From Candidatus Omnitrophota bacterium (GTDB taxonomy: Bacteria; NPL-UPA2; BS750m-G34): a stretch of DNA of 26,813 nt. Position numbers and translations under genes: made by a program. The DNA is taken from contig JADHWT010000005.1 in assembly GCA_016783345.1 (NCBI GenBank), forward strand, positions 1 to 26,813. Reading direction: 5' to 3'. The stretch's first letter is position 1. Every line of letters starts with the position of its first letter. Below the pieces are notes generated by a model. The model was given only the letters and a program-made list of their open reading frames with translations. It was not told the DNA's origin and searched no databases. Below are positions 5,742 to 12,755 of the stretch, one piece after another.

Positions 5742-6799
5742 TTTTCTTTATCTTTTTTACTCAATGCGTCGATGATCTTGTCTATGTGGCCTTCCATAAC
5801 ATCATCTAACTGATAGAGGCTGAGGCCGATCCTGTGGTCTGTTAAACGGTTTTGCGGAAAGTTATATGTCCTTATCTTCTCACTGCGGTCGCCTTTGCCG
5901 ATCTGACCACGCCTTTCATCAGCAATCTTCTGAGTTTGTTTTTCCCGTTCATGTGTCAATAATCTTGCCCGAAGGACCCTCATAGCCTTGGCCTTATTTT
6001 TGTGTTGAGACCTCTCATCCTGGCAGGATACCACAACCCCTGTCGAAATATGTGTGATACGCACTGCTGAATCAGTGGTATTTACCCCCTGTCCGCCCGG
6101 GCCTGATGCCCGATAGATATCTATGCGCAAATCATCCGGCTTTATATCTATCTCAACCGCTTCCGGCTCTATCAAGACAGCTAATGTGGCTGTAGAGGTA
6201 TGTATCCGGCCGGATGTCTCGGTTATAGGAACCCTCTGCACCCTGTGGACTCCGCTTTCATAGCGTAACCTTCCATAGACACCTTTACCGGAGATACTGA
6301 ATATTATTTCTTTAAAGCCCTTGTTACGCGTAGAGTGGCTGTCCATTACCTCGACCTTCCATCCTCTATCTTCAGCATAGTGCGAATATAAACGATATAG
6401 GTCCGCCACGAATATACTGGCCTCATCTCCTCCTACCCCGGCCCTTATCTCCATGATAATGGATGCGCGGGCTTCATCTTCATCCGGAGGCGTGAGAAGC
6501 TCTAAAATCTTCTTTTCCTTCTCCTCCTTTTCTTTTTGAAGATTGGTTACCTCTTCCTCAACTAATGCCTTTAAGCCCGGCTCTTCATCCCGGGATTCTT
6601 TTAAGGTAATTGCCCCTTCGAGATCCCGGCAGAGTTTTTCATATGCCCTAAATTCTTCTATAACCCGGGTCATCTCCTTATATGCCTTCAGGTCTTTCTG
6701 GTAAAGGGAAGGATTAGAGATAACTTCAGGTTGGATTAGACGCTTGGTGAGGCGGTCGTATTCTTTTTCTAACTTTTTGAGGTGGTCGTATGGAATCAA
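5738..6799 (-). CDS. prfA: Peptide chain release factor 1
   Basis: Recognises UAA and UAG in the ribosomal A site and triggers peptide release. The 353 residues have an N-terminal coiled-coil domain, the RF1 codon-reading tripeptide at 191-193 (PIT, a variant of the common PxT) followed by ETSGRIHTST, and GGQ at 235-237 in YRASGPGGQGVNTTDSAVR. The Gln of GGQ is the target of PrmC, encoded next. The best start is TTG at 6799, giving IPYDHLKKLEKEYDRL at the expected distance from the family start. There is no Shine-Dalgarno, and the upstream gap is filled by repeat elements; the frame stays open upstream through that repeat, so a slightly longer N-terminus is possible. Confidence 0.95.
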   Translation of the reverse strand: MIPYDHLKKLEKEYDRLTKRLIQPEVISNPSLYQKDLKAYKEMTRVIEEFRAYEKLCRDLEGAITLKESRDEEPGLKALVEEEVTNLQKEKEEKEKKILELLTPPDEDEARASIIMEIRAGVGGDEASIFVADLYRLYSHYAEDRGWKVEVMDSHSTRNKGFKEIIFSISGKGVYGRLRYESGVHRVQRVPITETSGRIHTSTATLAVLIEPEAVEIDIKPDDLRIDIYRASGPGGQGVNTTDSAVRITHISTGVVVSCQDERSQHKNKAKAMRVLRARLLTHEREKQTQKIADERRGQIGKGDRSEKIRTYNFPQNRLTDHRIGLSLYQLDDVMEGHIDKIIDALSKKDKEK

Positions 6800-6810
6800 T
6801 TGGGATTGCT

Positions 6811-6880
6811 TAAAAAAAATTTGGGACAGTCCCGATTCTACGAACTTCGTTCCGTAAATCTTGGGACAGTCCCCATTTTT
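6811..6880 (-). repeat. GGGACAGTCC-pair element filling the prfA-rpmE gap
   Basis: AAAAAAAATTTGGGACAGTCC (copy at 6823-6832) is followed by a 30-base middle containing TACGAACTTCGTTCCGTA, then GGGACAGTCC again at 6863-6872 and CCATTTTTTT. The architecture is the same as in prmC (5151-5195) but with a longer, itself partly palindromic, middle (ACGAACTTCGT). It occupies the space expected to hold the prfA ribosome-binding site. Confidence 0.75.
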
Positions 6881-7078
6881 TTATTTATTATATCTTCGCT
6901 TGAATTTTTCTACACGCCCGGCGCTATCTACAAACTTCTGTTTACCTGTAAAAAACGGATGACACTTAGAGCAGATCTCTACCCTGATATTCTGGGTAGT
7001 AGCGCGTGTGTGGATTACCTCTCCACAGGCGCAGGTAACGGTTGTCTCTTTATACTGTGGATGAATTTTTGCTTTCAT
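6881..7078 (-). CDS. rpmE: 50S ribosomal protein L31, zinc-binding form
   Basis: A 65-residue ribosomal protein of the large subunit. It begins MKAKIHPQYKETTVTCACG and keeps four cysteines (Cys16, Cys18, Cys36, Cys39 in CACG and CSKC) of the zinc-containing L31 type, followed by the family signature HPFFTGKQKFVDSAGRVEKF. The start ATG shares one base with the stop of the upstream beta-barrel gene (TAATG), with GAGG as ribosome-binding site. It is followed by prfA, a common arrangement. Confidence 0.97.
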   Translation of the reverse strand: MKAKIHPQYKETTVTCACGEVIHTRATTQNIRVEICSKCHPFFTGKQKFVDSAGRVEKFKRRYNK

Positions 7079-7836
7079 TAAAACCTCGCATTTAGTCCTA
7101 CAGATATACTTGTTTCGTCAAGTAGATGACCTTCAATAAAACAAATAACTGTATCAGTTACATAGATATTTATGCCAGCGAGGGCTCCAAAGACATCAGA
7201 ATTTTCAGTCTCATCACTACCGCGCTGGCCACCGGCATCATAGTCATACTCTATACTCGAGTCAGAATACTGGCCGCCACCATAGACACTAACCTGAAAA
7301 AAATCTTTGACTAAAAAAAGAGCTGCCTGCCACTGATCCGCTGTATAATTACCTGCAGCAGAATCATACCGCGTACTACTGATAGTAACAGTATCTATGC
7401 CGCTATCAAATCTCAGAAACTGGGCATCCAGGCCAAGGTGCATACCGCTATCCTCCCACGTTATGAGATTCGCCCTGAGCCCTCCTCCATAGGCAAGATC
7501 AACTTCTGATTTTATTTCAACATCATTACCACCGTCATCCAATTCGTCCCTTCCTGCACCTATCTTTACATAAATATCCACATTTTCCAAAGGACTGATA
7601 GTACCCTTCACTAAATATCTACTTCCCTTAAAAGCTATATCATTACCTGTATCGGGTTCTAAGTCTTTATCAAAAACAAGCTCAACAATCCCGCCTAATT
7701 GAAAAGTATTAAAAGGAATGGCGCTATAGGATTTGCCGGCGATAATCTCATCTCCTACTACAAGGGCCTGCGCCTCATTTTTTGTAAAAAATGTTAGACA
7801 CAGAATTATAGCAATTACGACAAATATATTCTTCAT
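7078..7836 (-). CDS. Outer-membrane beta-barrel protein, unknown function
   Basis: The chosen ATG (7836) has a good AGGAG site and opens a clean signal peptide of about 24 residues (MKNIF..., hydrophobic core IVVIAIILCL-like, cleavage after EAQA). The frame is open 30 codons further upstream, but that part runs through non-coding-looking DNA and lacks a ribosome-binding site. The mature part (about 228 residues) is rich in alternating aromatic and polar strands, Gly, Asp and Ser, and ends in ...VGLNARF; the terminal Phe is the classic signal for BAM-mediated insertion. The size suits an 8-10 strand barrel. Function and ligand are not readable. It lies between pheT and rpmE, probably by operon packing only. 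Confidence 0.8.
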   Translation of the reverse strand: MKNIFVVIAIILCLTFFTKNEAQALVVGDEIIAGKSYSAIPFNTFQLGGIVELVFDKDLEPDTGNDIAFKGSRYLVKGTISPLENVDIYVKIGAGRDELDDGGNDVEIKSEVDLAYGGGLRANLITWEDSGMHLGLDAQFLRFDSGIDTVTISSTRYDSAAGNYTADQWQAALFLVKDFFQVSVYGGGQYSDSSIEYDYDAGGQRGSDETENSDVFGALAGINIYVTDTVICFIEGHLLDETSISVGLNARF

Positions 7837-7853
7837 ACACTCTCCTTTCATCT

Positions 7854-7905
7854 GGATTGCCCTATCAAGCATGTCCTCGGCTGCGATCGGGGATCGGACA
7901 ATGAC
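7854..7905 (-). repeat. Possible diverged GATTGCC...CAATGAC element upstream of the beta-barrel gene
   Basis: The segment has the same termini as the element at 1097-1145 (GATTGCC at one end, CAATGAC at the other) around a different GC-rich core containing GTCC...GGAC and CGATCGGGGATCG inverted repeats. It lies in the 105-nt pheT to beta-barrel gap. Only the ends match, so this is a weak call. Confidence 0.35.
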
Positions 7906-7924
7906 TAAACTCAGTTTATCACAC

Positions 7925-7949
7925 AAAAATTTTTTTGTCCACTATTTTT
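7925..7949 (-). repeat. Possible degenerate GGTGTCTGTCAC-type copy covering the pheT stop
   Basis: On the minus strand it reads AAAAATAGTGGACAAAAAAA followed by TTTTT, compared with AAAAATAGTGACAGACACCA plus TTTTT in prmC. The pheT stop codon TAG lies inside the AAAAATAGTG part. The stretch also contains the AT-only inverted repeat ACAAAAA/TTTTTGT. Confidence 0.4.
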
Positions 7950-9984
7950 CCCGCAGCTCAATTGGGAATGCGGTTTTAAGGTCGGAAATAATCCGGGAAA
8001 AAAAATCATTGACCTCCTCTTCCCGTAAAGTGCGCTCTCGAGAACGAAAGGTAAGCCGGTAGGTAAGCCCCACGCGGCCAGGAGGAATCTGCTTGCCTCG
8101 ATATAGATCAATGAGCTCGATTTTTTCAAGATTTATATTGCCTGATTTCTTTATGCCCCGGGTTATCTCCCTGCTCACAATTTCTTCCGGCACTATTATA
8201 GATATATCCCTGAAACTTGCCGGAAATTTAGGGAGCTCTCTGAAATTGGTGGCCTTGCGCACAGAGGGGATAATGTCGCTCAGATAAATTTCGAAGAAAA
8301 ATGCCCTTTGATTAATATCATAGGTGGTAAGGGAGCCTATGTTCTTATCCCCTATATAGATGAGAGATGAACAGGCCTTACTGCCGGCGCGAAAATCAAC
8401 ATCCTCTACACCTAATCTATTAAGGAGAAGTTCTATTACTCCTTTTATGTCGTAAAAATCTATTTTTTTCGTTTCCCCTTTCCAATGCTGTATAGCAGCA
8501 GTCTCCAGACACAGCGCGCCCAGGCAATATTTTTCATGCGGGGTATTTTCGTTCTTTAAAAAGAATGTCTTGCCAAGCTCAAAAATCTTTATCGCCTTCT
8601 CACCCCTGCTTAAATTAAAATTCGCAGTTCCCAGAAGTCCATGCGCAAGGGAAGAGCGCATAACACCCTGCTCCTCTGAAAGCGGATTCTTGATACGTAT
8701 AGCGCCAGGCTGATTTCCCATGAGGGTGAGGGGGTAAAAACTAAAATTAATAACCTCGTCAAAACCGACGGATGTCATTATCTCTTTTACATTTTCATAA
8801 ACCTGGAAGCTATATTCCTGTTGTGGAGGCGTGATTGTAATAGAGGGCAACGTTGCCGGGATACGGGCATATCCAAAATGGCGGACTATCTCTTCAATAA
8901 GGTCAATCTCAAGAGAAAGGTCACGCCGGAAACCCGGGATACGAATTCTCCAGACTTCCCCATCGCTTTTTTCTACTTTTAGCCCAAGGGCATTAAGGAT
9001 AGACCTTATCCGGGATTTCTCAATTCGAACCCCCAATATCTTACTAACACGCTTGAGGCGAAGAGAAATTTTTACAGGCTTGGAAGGACGCGGGCATACA
9101 TCGACCTCGCCTTTTAACACATCACCGCCTGCTAATTCTTGAATCATGGTCATTGCCCGCCGGGAGGCAACTGAAACGGCTTCCTTGTCAGCGCCGCGTT
9201 CAAAACGATAGGAAGAGTCTGTAGATATTCCCAATTTTTTTGAGGCGCGTCGAATAGCCCCTGAATCAAAATAGGCGCTCTCAAGCAAAATATCCGTAGT
9301 GCCTTGAGTCACCTCGCTCTCCATCCCGCCAATGACGCCTGCAATTGCCTGCGGTTTTTCATTATCCGCAATAACCAGTATGCCCTTATCGAGTTTCCGC
9401 GTTACTCCATCGAGGGTGATTATCTTTTCACCTGCTTTTGCGCGTCTGACTATAATCTTCCGGCCTTTTATCCTGTCGAAATCAAATGCATGGAGGGGAT
9501 GGCCGTATTCCATGAGGACATAATTGGTTATATCAACTATATTATTAATGGGACGGAGGCCCAATGCCTTAAGTCTATTCTTAAGCCATGGAGGGCTTTG
9601 TTTGACCTTTACATTTTTGATAAGGCGCGCTGTGTAGCGGTGACAGAGGGCTTTATCCTGAATCGAAACCTTTACATTATTAGCTGCGCGCTCCCTGGAT
9701 TCTTTAAGTTTGCCAGAATGTAAACGTAACCCTCTGGCGCGCTTAGTTCCCGGTGCCCAGGATGAAAGAATAGCATTTACCTCTCTGGCTATACCTATTA
9801 TCCCCAGGCAGTCCGGACGGTTGGAGGTGACAGCTATATTGAGGATTGCATCACCTGTATCTCCGGAAGCATCTTTATTTATGGCCTCCACCTCAAGGCC
9901 GATCATAGTTAATTTCTCAGCCAGCGCCTCGGGTGTGAGACGGAAAGGAATTATTTCTTTAAGCCACTTATAAGGAACTTTCAT
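7942..9984 (-). CDS. pheT: Phenylalanyl-tRNA synthetase beta subunit, short form
   Basis: Pairs with PheS to charge tRNA-Phe. The 680 residues compare with 795 in E. coli. The N-terminal KVPYKWLKE...GLEVEAINKD runs within about ten residues into ILNIAVTSNRPDCLGIIGIAREV, so the roughly 100-residue tRNA-binding OB (EMAP-like) domain normally inserted there is missing. The following domains are present: the B3/4 region (RPINNIVDITNYVLMEYGHPLHAFD), the B5 domain with the GADKEAV/SSYRFERG part, a catalytic-like core and the C-terminal FDX-ACB domain (FRELPKFPASFRDISIIVPE..., about 590-680). Residues 74-103 form an unusual basic segment coded by a palindromic stretch. The gene overlaps pheS as TAATG and has a GAGG site. 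Confidence 0.95.
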   Translation of the reverse strand: MKVPYKWLKEIIPFRLTPEALAEKLTMIGLEVEAINKDASGDTGDAILNIAVTSNRPDCLGIIGIAREVNAILSSWAPGTKRARGLRLHSGKLKESRERAANNVKVSIQDKALCHRYTARLIKNVKVKQSPPWLKNRLKALGLRPINNIVDITNYVLMEYGHPLHAFDFDRIKGRKIIVRRAKAGEKIITLDGVTRKLDKGILVIADNEKPQAIAGVIGGMESEVTQGTTDILLESAYFDSGAIRRASKKLGISTDSSYRFERGADKEAVSVASRRAMTMIQELAGGDVLKGEVDVCPRPSKPVKISLRLKRVSKILGVRIEKSRIRSILNALGLKVEKSDGEVWRIRIPGFRRDLSLEIDLIEEIVRHFGYARIPATLPSITITPPQQEYSFQVYENVKEIMTSVGFDEVINFSFYPLTLMGNQPGAIRIKNPLSEEQGVMRSSLAHGLLGTANFNLSRGEKAIKIFELGKTFFLKNENTPHEKYCLGALCLETAAIQHWKGETKKIDFYDIKGVIELLLNRLGVEDVDFRAGSKACSSLIYIGDKNIGSLTTYDINQRAFFFEIYLSDIIPSVRKATNFRELPKFPASFRDISIIVPEEIVSREITRGIKKSGNINLEKIELIDLYRGKQIPPGRVGLTYRLTFRSRERTLREEEVNDFFSRIISDLKTAFPIELREK
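9712..9738 (-). repeat. Inverted repeat inside a non-conserved basic segment of pheT
   Basis: GCCAGA (9712-9717) and TCTGGC (9733-9738) flank a 15-base loop. The surrounding segment encodes WAPGTKRARGLRLHSGK, which replaces the usual acidic, variable linker between 'AREV' and the B3 region. It may be another embedded element, but no second copy is visible in the window. Confidence 0.35.
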
Positions 9985-11000
9985 TAAAACTGCCTCAGGA
10001 AGCGCAGGTCATTTTCGTACAGGATCCTGATATCATTGATTCCATAACGATTCATAATAAGACGGTCAATACCCAGACCAAATGCAAAACCTGAAAAGTC
10101 CTCGTAGTTATATCCCACAACCTTAAAGACGCTGGGATGGACCATGCCTGCCCCGCCTATCTCAAGCCATCCTGTGTTAGAACACGTGCGGCAGCCCCGG
10201 CCGCGGCAGGGAAAACAACTTATAGAGATCTCAGCGCTTGGTTCTGTAAAAGGAAAATAATCAGGGCGAAAACGCATAGCAGCCTGCGGGCCAAAGATCT
10301 CTCTGGCGAATACCTCCAGTATACCTTTGAGGTGGCTGAAGGTAACTTCCTTATCCACCATAAGTCCTTCTACCTGATAAAATGTGTGAAGGTGTGAGGC
10401 GTCAACAGCATCTCTTCGAAAACAACGTCCCGGGATGATGACCCGGAGAGGCGGCTTTGTCTTTTTCATCACCCTGATCTGGCCGGGCGAGGTATGGGTG
10501 CGCAGGAGATATGAAGATGTCAGGTAAAATGAATCCTGCTCGTCGCGGGCAGGATGGTCAGCAGGGATATTAAGGGCCTCAAAATTATAATAGTCCGTCT
10601 CAATTTCAGGGCCATGGGCCACAGTAAAACCCATCATTGAAAATATCCTCTCAATCTCGCTTACCATCTGAGTTATAGGGTGCCTGCGGCCAAGGGAAGG
10701 GAGTGTGCCGGGTAAAGTGACATCAAGGCAAGTTTTCTTTCCTGGCTCTTTTTTCTCCCGGAGCAGGTTCCGGTGCGCCTCTTCTAACTTACCTTCACAA
10801 AATTTTTTAAATTCGTTAATGACGCTTCCGACAGAAGCCCTCTCTTCCTGCGGGACCTCCGGCATCTTTTTGAAAAGCCCGGCAATTTCACCTTTACGCC
10901 CCAAAAAACGAAAATAGATAGATTCATAGCCCTTCTCGTCTTTTATGGATAAAATAGATGAATTAAATTCTTCTCTGAGTTTATTAATCTTTTCTCGCAT
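9984..11000 (-). CDS. pheS: Phenylalanyl-tRNA synthetase alpha subunit
   Basis: Catalytic subunit of the heterotetramer. The 338 residues have an N-terminal coiled coil (1-90), PLGRRHPITQ-type entry to the catalytic domain, motif 2 region HTSPGQIRVM and FRRDAVDASHLHTFYQVEGL, RPDYFPFTEPSAEI, and motif 3 FGLGIDRLIMNRYG with NDIRILYENDLRFLRQF at the end. A Cys cluster (SCFPCRGRGCRTC) precedes TGWLEIGGAGMVHP; this four-Cys insert occurs in many PheS proteins. A TTGACA-type promoter sits so close that the mRNA should begin at or next to the ATG, and there is no Shine-Dalgarno. Confidence 0.97.
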   Translation of the reverse strand: MREKINKLREEFNSSILSIKDEKGYESIYFRFLGRKGEIAGLFKKMPEVPQEERASVGSVINEFKKFCEGKLEEAHRNLLREKKEPGKKTCLDVTLPGTLPSLGRRHPITQMVSEIERIFSMMGFTVAHGPEIETDYYNFEALNIPADHPARDEQDSFYLTSSYLLRTHTSPGQIRVMKKTKPPLRVIIPGRCFRRDAVDASHLHTFYQVEGLMVDKEVTFSHLKGILEVFAREIFGPQAAMRFRPDYFPFTEPSAEISISCFPCRGRGCRTCSNTGWLEIGGAGMVHPSVFKVVGYNYEDFSGFAFGLGIDRLIMNRYGINDIRILYENDLRFLRQF

Positions 11001-11006
11001 ATGCTA

Positions 11007-11035
11007 ATGCTATCACAGAGAGTTTATTGTGTCAA
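11007..11035 (-). promoter_or_regulatory. Sigma-70 type promoter for pheS, predicted leaderless transcript
   Basis: The minus strand has TTGACA (11035-11030), a 17-bp spacer and TAGCAT (11012-11007). Initiation about seven bases downstream falls at position 11000, the A of the pheS ATG. Promoter strength and start point are inferred from consensus match only. Confidence 0.55.
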
Positions 11036-11083
11036 AATATTTTTGAGGAGCGAATAAAAATTGGTTTGAAGTACGGCGGGGAA

Positions 11084-12115
11084 TTATATAGCTTTTTTGG
11101 CGACAGCGCGGAGAAAGGCCTCAACTACCCGGGGATCATACATAATACCGGAAGAACGTTTTATCTCATTTATGGCGGTCTTGCGGCTCATGGCAGGACG
11201 GTACGGCCGCTCGGAAATCATGGCATCAAAGCTATCTGCTATTGCCATAATTTTTGCGCCGATATGGATATTCTTTTCTTTCCGACCATCAGGATATCCT
11301 TTGCCGTCAGAACGTTCGTGGTGTTGTTTAACAACTTCAATAATCCCATTTAGAAATTCAAGCGGTTTTAAAATCTCCGCACCTTTACTGGTGTGGCTCT
11401 TAATCTCTTTCCACTCTGCTGATGTGAGTTTACCGGGTTTGGATAAAATATAATCTCTAACACCGATCTTACCGATGTCGTGGAGCTGGGCAGCGTGCTC
11501 GATTTTTTCTATTAGTTCCTCGGACAGATTCATCTCCCTGGCAATAGCCACAGCATAGCGCGCTACATTCTCGGAATGACAGCTCGTATAGTGGTCCCTC
11601 TGGTCTATGCTTACTGCAAGGGCCTTGATGGTATTTAAAACTACTTTTCTTAATTGCTGATGTGTGCTGGCATTGTCAATTGCAATAGCTGCCTGGTCAG
11701 CGAATTCTTTAAGGGTCTCCAGGTGACGCCTGGCAAAACCTTTTCCCTCGGTGCCATTAGTGATATTGATTACACCGGTAATCGTCTTTTTGAGTTTAAG
11801 AGGCACGCTCAGGGAAGAAGGTGTAAAATGTGCCTTGGAAATATTTTTTACAGTCTGCGCTTTAAAATTTTTTACATCCTCTTTCGATAACCCCCTGACT
11901 ACACCGATATGCATTTTTTCAGTATTTGGGTCGAGGAGCATGATGCAGCCTTTACTGGCATTCAGGAGCGCTAAGGCGCGGTCAATGATAGTGCTGAGGA
12001 CGTGTTTTAGATTTAGAGATGCGCTTATCTCTTTACCGATCTCGCGTAATGCCGCCAGCTCCTTTACCTTCTTCTTGACGTCATCAATTGCCCGAAGATT
12101 CTTTTGCTTTTCCAT
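11084..12115 (-). CDS. GAF / HD-GYP domain protein, probable c-di-GMP phosphodiesterase
   Basis: Predicted cytosolic signalling enzyme that degrades cyclic di-GMP. The 343 residues start with a short coiled coil (1-35), then a GAF sensor (about 37-150: HVLSTIIDRALALL..., SLSVPLKLKKTITGVINITN, EFADQAAIAIDNA) and an HD-GYP domain (155-335). HD-GYP motifs are intact: His180 in CHSENVARYA, LHDIGKIG (His212-Asp213), HHERSDGKGYPDG (265-277, carrying GYP at 273-275) and ADSFDAMISERPYRPA. The GAF is about 30 residues shorter than usual in its middle (no 'GxGxxGWV' stretch), so ligand binding may be altered. No transmembrane segment or receiver domain. No Shine-Dalgarno is seen; a promoter and hairpin lie upstream. 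Confidence 0.9.
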   Translation of the reverse strand: MEKQKNLRAIDDVKKKVKELAALREIGKEISASLNLKHVLSTIIDRALALLNASKGCIMLLDPNTEKMHIGVVRGLSKEDVKNFKAQTVKNISKAHFTPSSLSVPLKLKKTITGVINITNGTEGKGFARRHLETLKEFADQAAIAIDNASTHQQLRKVVLNTIKALAVSIDQRDHYTSCHSENVARYAVAIAREMNLSEELIEKIEHAAQLHDIGKIGVRDYILSKPGKLTSAEWKEIKSHTSKGAEILKPLEFLNGIIEVVKQHHERSDGKGYPDGRKEKNIHIGAKIMAIADSFDAMISERPYRPAMSRKTAINEIKRSSGIMYDPRVVEAFLRAVAKKAI

Positions 12116-12130
12116 GATAAAAATTTACAT

Positions 12131-12164
12131 AAAAAATCCCGTTTCCCCACTTCAAGAAAACGGG
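12131..12164 (-). terminator. Terminator-like hairpin in the leader of the HD-GYP gene
   Basis: On the minus strand CCCGTTT (12164-12158) pairs with AAACGGG (12144-12138), extendable by two pairs including a G-U, followed by ATTTTTT. It lies downstream of a consensus promoter (12190-12218) and 16 nt before the HD-GYP start codon. AAATCCC upstream can pair with GGGATTT, which shares bases with the terminator stem, so two structures compete. Confidence 0.65.
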
Positions 12165-12189
12165 TGGGATTTATTTCCCTAATATTTAA

Positions 12190-12218
12190 ACTATACCACG
12201 AAGATATACTCTTGTCAA
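12190..12218 (-). promoter_or_regulatory. Near-consensus sigma-70 promoter upstream of the HD-GYP gene
   Basis: TTGACA (12218-12213), a 17-bp spacer, and TATAGT (12195-12190) on the minus strand. The predicted start is near 12183, giving a leader of about 68 nt that contains the hairpin at 12131-12164. The rest of the gap (12219-12375) shows no gene; it holds only a loose GTTCTT/AAGAAC pair. Confidence 0.7.
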
Positions 12219-12375
12219 GATTTTTTATCTTAACAGACGCAACTCTCCCTACAACGACAACTTTACATACCTAACCTTTTTATGAATTAAAGATCCGCGA
12301 CGTTTAAGGGTTCTTTTCTGCGAGGTTTTGTGAAGTGTTGAAGAACAAATAATTCGACAAACGCATTACGCAAAA

Positions 12376-12669
12376 CTAGTAGCGTCGTCCACCACCACCA
12401 CCACCAGCACCACCTTGACGACCTTCAGAACGAGGGCGAGCTTCATTAACGCGAAGCGCCCGTCCCTTGAGATCCTTATCGTTTAGACCTTCAATAGCAG
12501 CCTTGGCTTCAGCCTCAGTGGGCATCTCCACGAATGCAAATCCCCTGGATCTGCCACTGAACTTATCCTTGATAATACTTGCTGATACAACCTGCCCGAA
12601 GGCTTGAAAAGCCTCCTGCAAATCGGCTTCGGTAAGATCATAAGATAAATTTCCTACATATATATTCAC
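12376..12669 (-). CDS. Small RRM-type RNA-binding protein
   Basis: Single RNA-recognition motif protein of the bacterial/cyanobacterial glycine-rich type, probably binding single-stranded RNA. RNP2 is IYVGNL (3-8) and RNP1 RGFAFVEM (42-49), with the aromatic residues in place. A flexible Gly/Arg tail (GGAGGGGGGRRY) ends the 97-residue protein. The first possible GTG lies within the AGGAGGTGATAAAAGTG ribosome-binding region, so I chose the second GTG (12669), eight bases from AGGAGG, which starts exactly at the domain (MNIYVGNLSYD). It has its own promoter (12709-12736) and no cotranscribed neighbour is needed. Such proteins are often cold-induced in other bacteria; nothing here shows that directly. 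Confidence 0.93.
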   Translation of the reverse strand: MNIYVGNLSYDLTEADLQEAFQAFGQVVSASIIKDKFSGRSRGFAFVEMPTEAEAKAAIEGLNDKDLKGRALRVNEARPRSEGRQGGAGGGGGGRRY

Positions 12670-12708
12670 TTTTATCACCTCCTTTTTCTATTTTTTCTAT
12701 CTGGGGCA

Positions 12709-12736
12709 ATTATATCTAAAATTTAAATAAATGCAA
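12709..12736 (-). promoter_or_regulatory. Sigma-70 type promoter for the RRM gene
   Basis: TTGCAT (12736-12731), a 16-bp spacer and a perfect TATAAT (12714-12709) on the minus strand. The predicted start near 12702 gives a 5' leader of about 33 nt that includes the AGGAGG site. Confidence 0.65.
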
Positions 12737-12755
12737 TAAAAATCTTTTATTTTTT

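Noticed and set aside
7906..7918. Perfect 13-bp palindrome TAAACTCAGTTTA upstream of the beta-barrel gene
   Set aside because: Short, no clear promoter aligned to it, and no second copy in the window; a possible operator but not supported.
7837..7926. 30-codon upstream extension of the beta-barrel protein
   Set aside because: It would put 30 residues before a clean signal peptide, while the inner ATG has a good AGGAG site.
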